Below are positions 5,234 to 6,944 of a stretch of DNA of 6,944 bases, piece by piece. This DNA comes from Paracoccaceae bacterium (GTDB lineage: Bacteria > Pseudomonadota > Alphaproteobacteria > Rhodobacterales > Rhodobacteraceae), in assembly GCA_002400675.1 (NCBI GenBank), contig NVQY01000209.1:1-6944 (forward strand), given 5' to 3'. Made by a program: the position numbers and the translations under genes. Numbering within the stretch: the stretch's first letter is position 1; each line of letters opens with the position of its first letter. A model generated the notes under the pieces. That model ran no database searches. It was not told where the DNA came from and was given only the letters and a program-made list of their open reading frames with translations.

Positions 5234-6184
5234 ATGGACGTTATCCTGCATATCGGCGCGCACCGGTGCGCCAGCACCAGTTTTCAGACCTACATGTATC
5301 ACAACCGCGAAAATCTGCTTGGGCAGGGGATCGGGGTCTGGGGGCCGTGGCGCACCCGTACGGGGTTGTTTCGCGGGATATTGCCGGGGCCAAAGGCCGC
5401 CACGGGGCGCGACCTGCACCGGCGCGGGGTCGGGCGGGTGCAGATGCAACTGACGCGCAGCGCGGGACTGGGGTTGGGTACGTTGCTGGTCAGTGATGAA
5501 AACATCATGGGGACGATGCGGGGGAACCTGCACATGGGCGACCTGTATGGCGGCATCGGTGAACGTCTGGCGCGCTATGGCGAGGCGTTTGATGGCCGGA
5601 TCAACAGTGTGGCGCTGAATATCCGGTCGCTGGATGCCTATTGGGCCTCGGCGCTGGGATATGGGCTGACGCGCGGGCGCGGCGTACCCAACGCCGCCAT
5701 GTTAAACCGTCTGGCCACCAACCCGCGCAGTTGGCGTGACGTGATTACCGATGTGGCCTGTGCGCTGCCCAATGCGCGGATATGGGCGCTGCCGTTCGAG
5801 GTATTTGCCGGGCGCCCCGAGACGCAGTTGGCCGCGCTGGCCCGGATCAATGCGCCGAAAACCCACGCCCGCGACTGGCTGAACGCCACGCCGCGCCTGC
5901 CGCGTTTGCGCCAACTTGCGGTCGAGTTGTCCGAGGGCTGGGATCTGCCCGATGGCGAAGGCCGCTGGCAGCCATTTTCGCCGCACCAGATCGCGGTGAT
6001 GCGCGAGGCTTACGCAGATGACCTGATGTGGCTGACCGGGGGCGGCGACGGGCTGGCCCGGTTGATGCCCGACCCGGAAAAACTACCAGACATAAAACAA
6101 GCGGGGACACACCCGCCACGACCTGACATGACAAGAGGAAGACAACATGACCGGCCAGAACAACGAATGGCGCGCGCTCGCTGA
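5234..6184 (+). CDS. sulfotransferase-like (PAPS-binding fold) protein
   Basis: A 316-residue protein with marks of the P-loop-like sulfotransferase fold. The first strand and loop, [14 protein letters not shown] (4-17), match the site that holds the 5'-phosphosulfate of the donor PAPS, although the usual lysine is R11 here. [12 protein letters not shown] has R131 and S139 eight residues apart, the spacing of the 3'-phosphate-binding Arg and Ser in sulfotransferases. SDENIMG (88-94) is another distinct segment. The acceptor cannot be predicted, and many bacterial members are glycan- or envelope-related. Start choice: the ATG at 5234 puts the first strand at the N-terminus. The ATGs at 5168 and 5171 have AGAGG upstream, but the 22 extra codons include rare AGG, AGA and CGA and look non-coding. 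The last ~30 residues are low-complexity and charged and overlap the mutase gene by 38 bp in another frame. Confidence 0.65.
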   Translation: MDVILHIGAHRCASTSFQTYMYHNRENLLGQGIGVWGPWRTRTGLFRGILPGPKAATGRDLHRRGVGRVQMQLTRSAGLGLGTLLVSDENIMGTMRGNLHMGDLYGGIGERLARYGEAFDGRINSVALNIRSLDAYWASALGYGLTRGRGVPNAAMLNRLATNPRSWRDVITDVACALPNARIWALPFEVFAGRPETQLAALARINAPKTHARDWLNATPRLPRLRQLAVELSEGWDLPDGEGRWQPFSPHQIAVMREAYADDLMWLTGGGDGLARLMPDPEKLPDIKQAGTHPPRPDMTRGRQHDRPEQRMARAR

Positions 6185-6944
6185 AAAGGAACTGCGCGGG
6201 CGGGCGATTGATGACCTGACCTGGGACACGCTGGAAGGCATCCCGGTCAAGCCGCTGTATACAGAGGATGATCTGGAGGGCGTCGATCATCTGGGCACCA
6301 TCCCCGGGGCCGCGCCGTTCACGCGCGGCGTCAAGGCAACGATGTATCCGGGGCGCCCCTGGACCATCCGCCAATATGCCGGGTTCTCGACGGCAGAGGA
6401 ATCCAACGCCTTTTACCGGCGCGGGTTGGCGGCCGGGCAACAGGGTGTATCCGTGGCCTTTGATCTGGCCACACACCGAGGTTACGACAGCGACCACCCC
6501 CGCGTGGTTGGCGACGTGGGCAAGGCCGGCGTGGCAATCGATTCGGTCGAGGACATGAAGATCCTGTTCGACGGTATCCCGCTGGACAAGGTGTCGGTTT
6601 CCATGACCATGAACGGCGCCGTGATCCCGGTGCTGGCCAGTTTCATCGTCGCCGGCGAAGAACAGGGGCATGATCGCGCCGCCTTGTCCGGCACCATTCA
6701 GAACGACGTTCTCAAGGAATTTATGGTGCGCAACACCTACATCTATCCGCCGGTACCGTCGATGCGGATTGTCGCGGACATTATCGAATTCACCGCCAGT
6801 GAGATGCCGAAATTCAACAGCATTTCGATCTCCGGCTATCACATGCAAGAGGCCGGCGCGAACCTTGTGCAGGAATTGGCCTATACGCTGGCCGACGGGC
6901 GCGAATATGTGCGTACGGCTCTGGCGCGCGGCATGGACGTGGAC
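6147..6944 (+). CDS. scpA: methylmalonyl-CoA mutase, N-terminal part (cut by window end)
   Basis: The first 266 codons of the B12-dependent mutase that converts (R)-methylmalonyl-CoA to succinyl-CoA; the frame is open to the window edge. The visible part is the substrate-binding TIM-barrel domain. It includes [70 protein letters not shown] and [13 protein letters not shown]77, R195 and H232 match Y89, R207 and H244 of the Propionibacterium enzyme with a constant offset of 12, and these residues bind substrate and assist the radical rearrangement. The full protein should have about 710 residues, with the cobalamin domain beyond the window. GAGGAA (6135-6140) lies 6 nt before the ATG, inside the end of the preceding gene. 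A small GCGGG/CCCGC hairpin (6101-6116) lies just upstream. The gene is also called mcm or bhbA in related genomes. With pccA it forms the core of propionyl-CoA assimilation. Confidence 0.95.
   Translation, partial: MTGQNNEWRALAEKELRGRAIDDLTWDTLEGIPVKPLYTEDDLEGVDHLGTIPGAAPFTRGVKATMYPGRPWTIRQYAGFSTAEESNAFYRRGLAAGQQGVSVAFDLATHRGYDSDHPRVVGDVGKAGVAIDSVEDMKILFDGIPLDKVSVSMTMNGAVIPVLASFIVAGEEQGHDRAALSGTIQNDVLKEFMVRNTYIYPPVPSMRIVADIIEFTASEMPKFNSISISGYHMQEAGANLVQELAYTLADGREYVRTALARGMDVD

Noticed and set aside
5847..6848. Minus-strand frame of 333 codons opposite the sulfotransferase-like and mutase genes
   Set aside because: It is antisense to two genes with clear motifs, spans their boundary and shows no recognisable domain.
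1..6944. PccR-type operator (TTTGCAAA-N4-TTTGCAAA, as recalled for Rhodobacter sphaeroides pccB)
   Set aside because: No pair of such sites was found. Near matches such as TTTGCAAG near 585 and TTTGCCAAA near 2290 lie inside coding sequence. The site is expected upstream of pccB, outside the window.
1..6944. Mobile element, phage, CRISPR or restriction/defence system
   Set aside because: I saw no transposase, integrase, regularly spaced repeats, terminal inverted repeats or target duplications. The genes read as ordinary chromosomal metabolism plus small conserved-type proteins.

Overview
The window looks like the chromosome of a marine or soil Rhodobacterales bacterium (Roseobacter group or a close relative). 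It is GC-rich, its coding is dense, and its PccA and methylmalonyl-CoA mutase resemble the forms in that order. Several small exported proteins of types I associate mainly with that order lie between the two. This assignment rests on protein character and gene order only.

Left third (1-2017): a cupin gene (46-456), a small secreted DUF6497-like protein (507-914) and a cytoplasmic protein of unknown function (961-1308) run rightward. A non-coding stretch follows that ends in a strong intrinsic terminator (1479-1523). Next comes a 68-residue lipoprotein gene (1661-1867), whose stop codon lies inside its own terminator hairpin (1862-1890). A second, almost perfect 22-bp hairpin (1926-1973) sits just upstream of pccA.

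Centre (2018-5026): pccA (2018-4018) encodes the complete biotin-carrying alpha subunit of propionyl-CoA carboxylase. It is followed after 5 bp by a lipoprotein gene of unknown function (4024-4575). A DUF4174 gene (4580-5026) faces these on the minus strand, with only 4 bp between the two stop codons.

Right third (5027-6944): a divergent intergenic region carries a hairpin and a 10-bp palindrome. It precedes a sulfotransferase-like gene (5234-6184), which overlaps by 38 bp the start of a methylmalonyl-CoA mutase gene (6147 onward). The mutase gene is cut off by the window edge after 266 codons.

How the genes work together: PccA, with a PccB subunit that is not in this window, makes (S)-methylmalonyl-CoA from propionyl-CoA. 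After epimerisation the B12-dependent mutase makes succinyl-CoA. The window is therefore part of a propionate / methylmalonyl-CoA assimilation locus. The intervening small genes have no known role in the pathway. Three or four of them are predicted to be exported or lipid-anchored, which is the most open question here. I see no mobile element, CRISPR array, tRNA or rRNA, and no clear evidence of a wholly new system.
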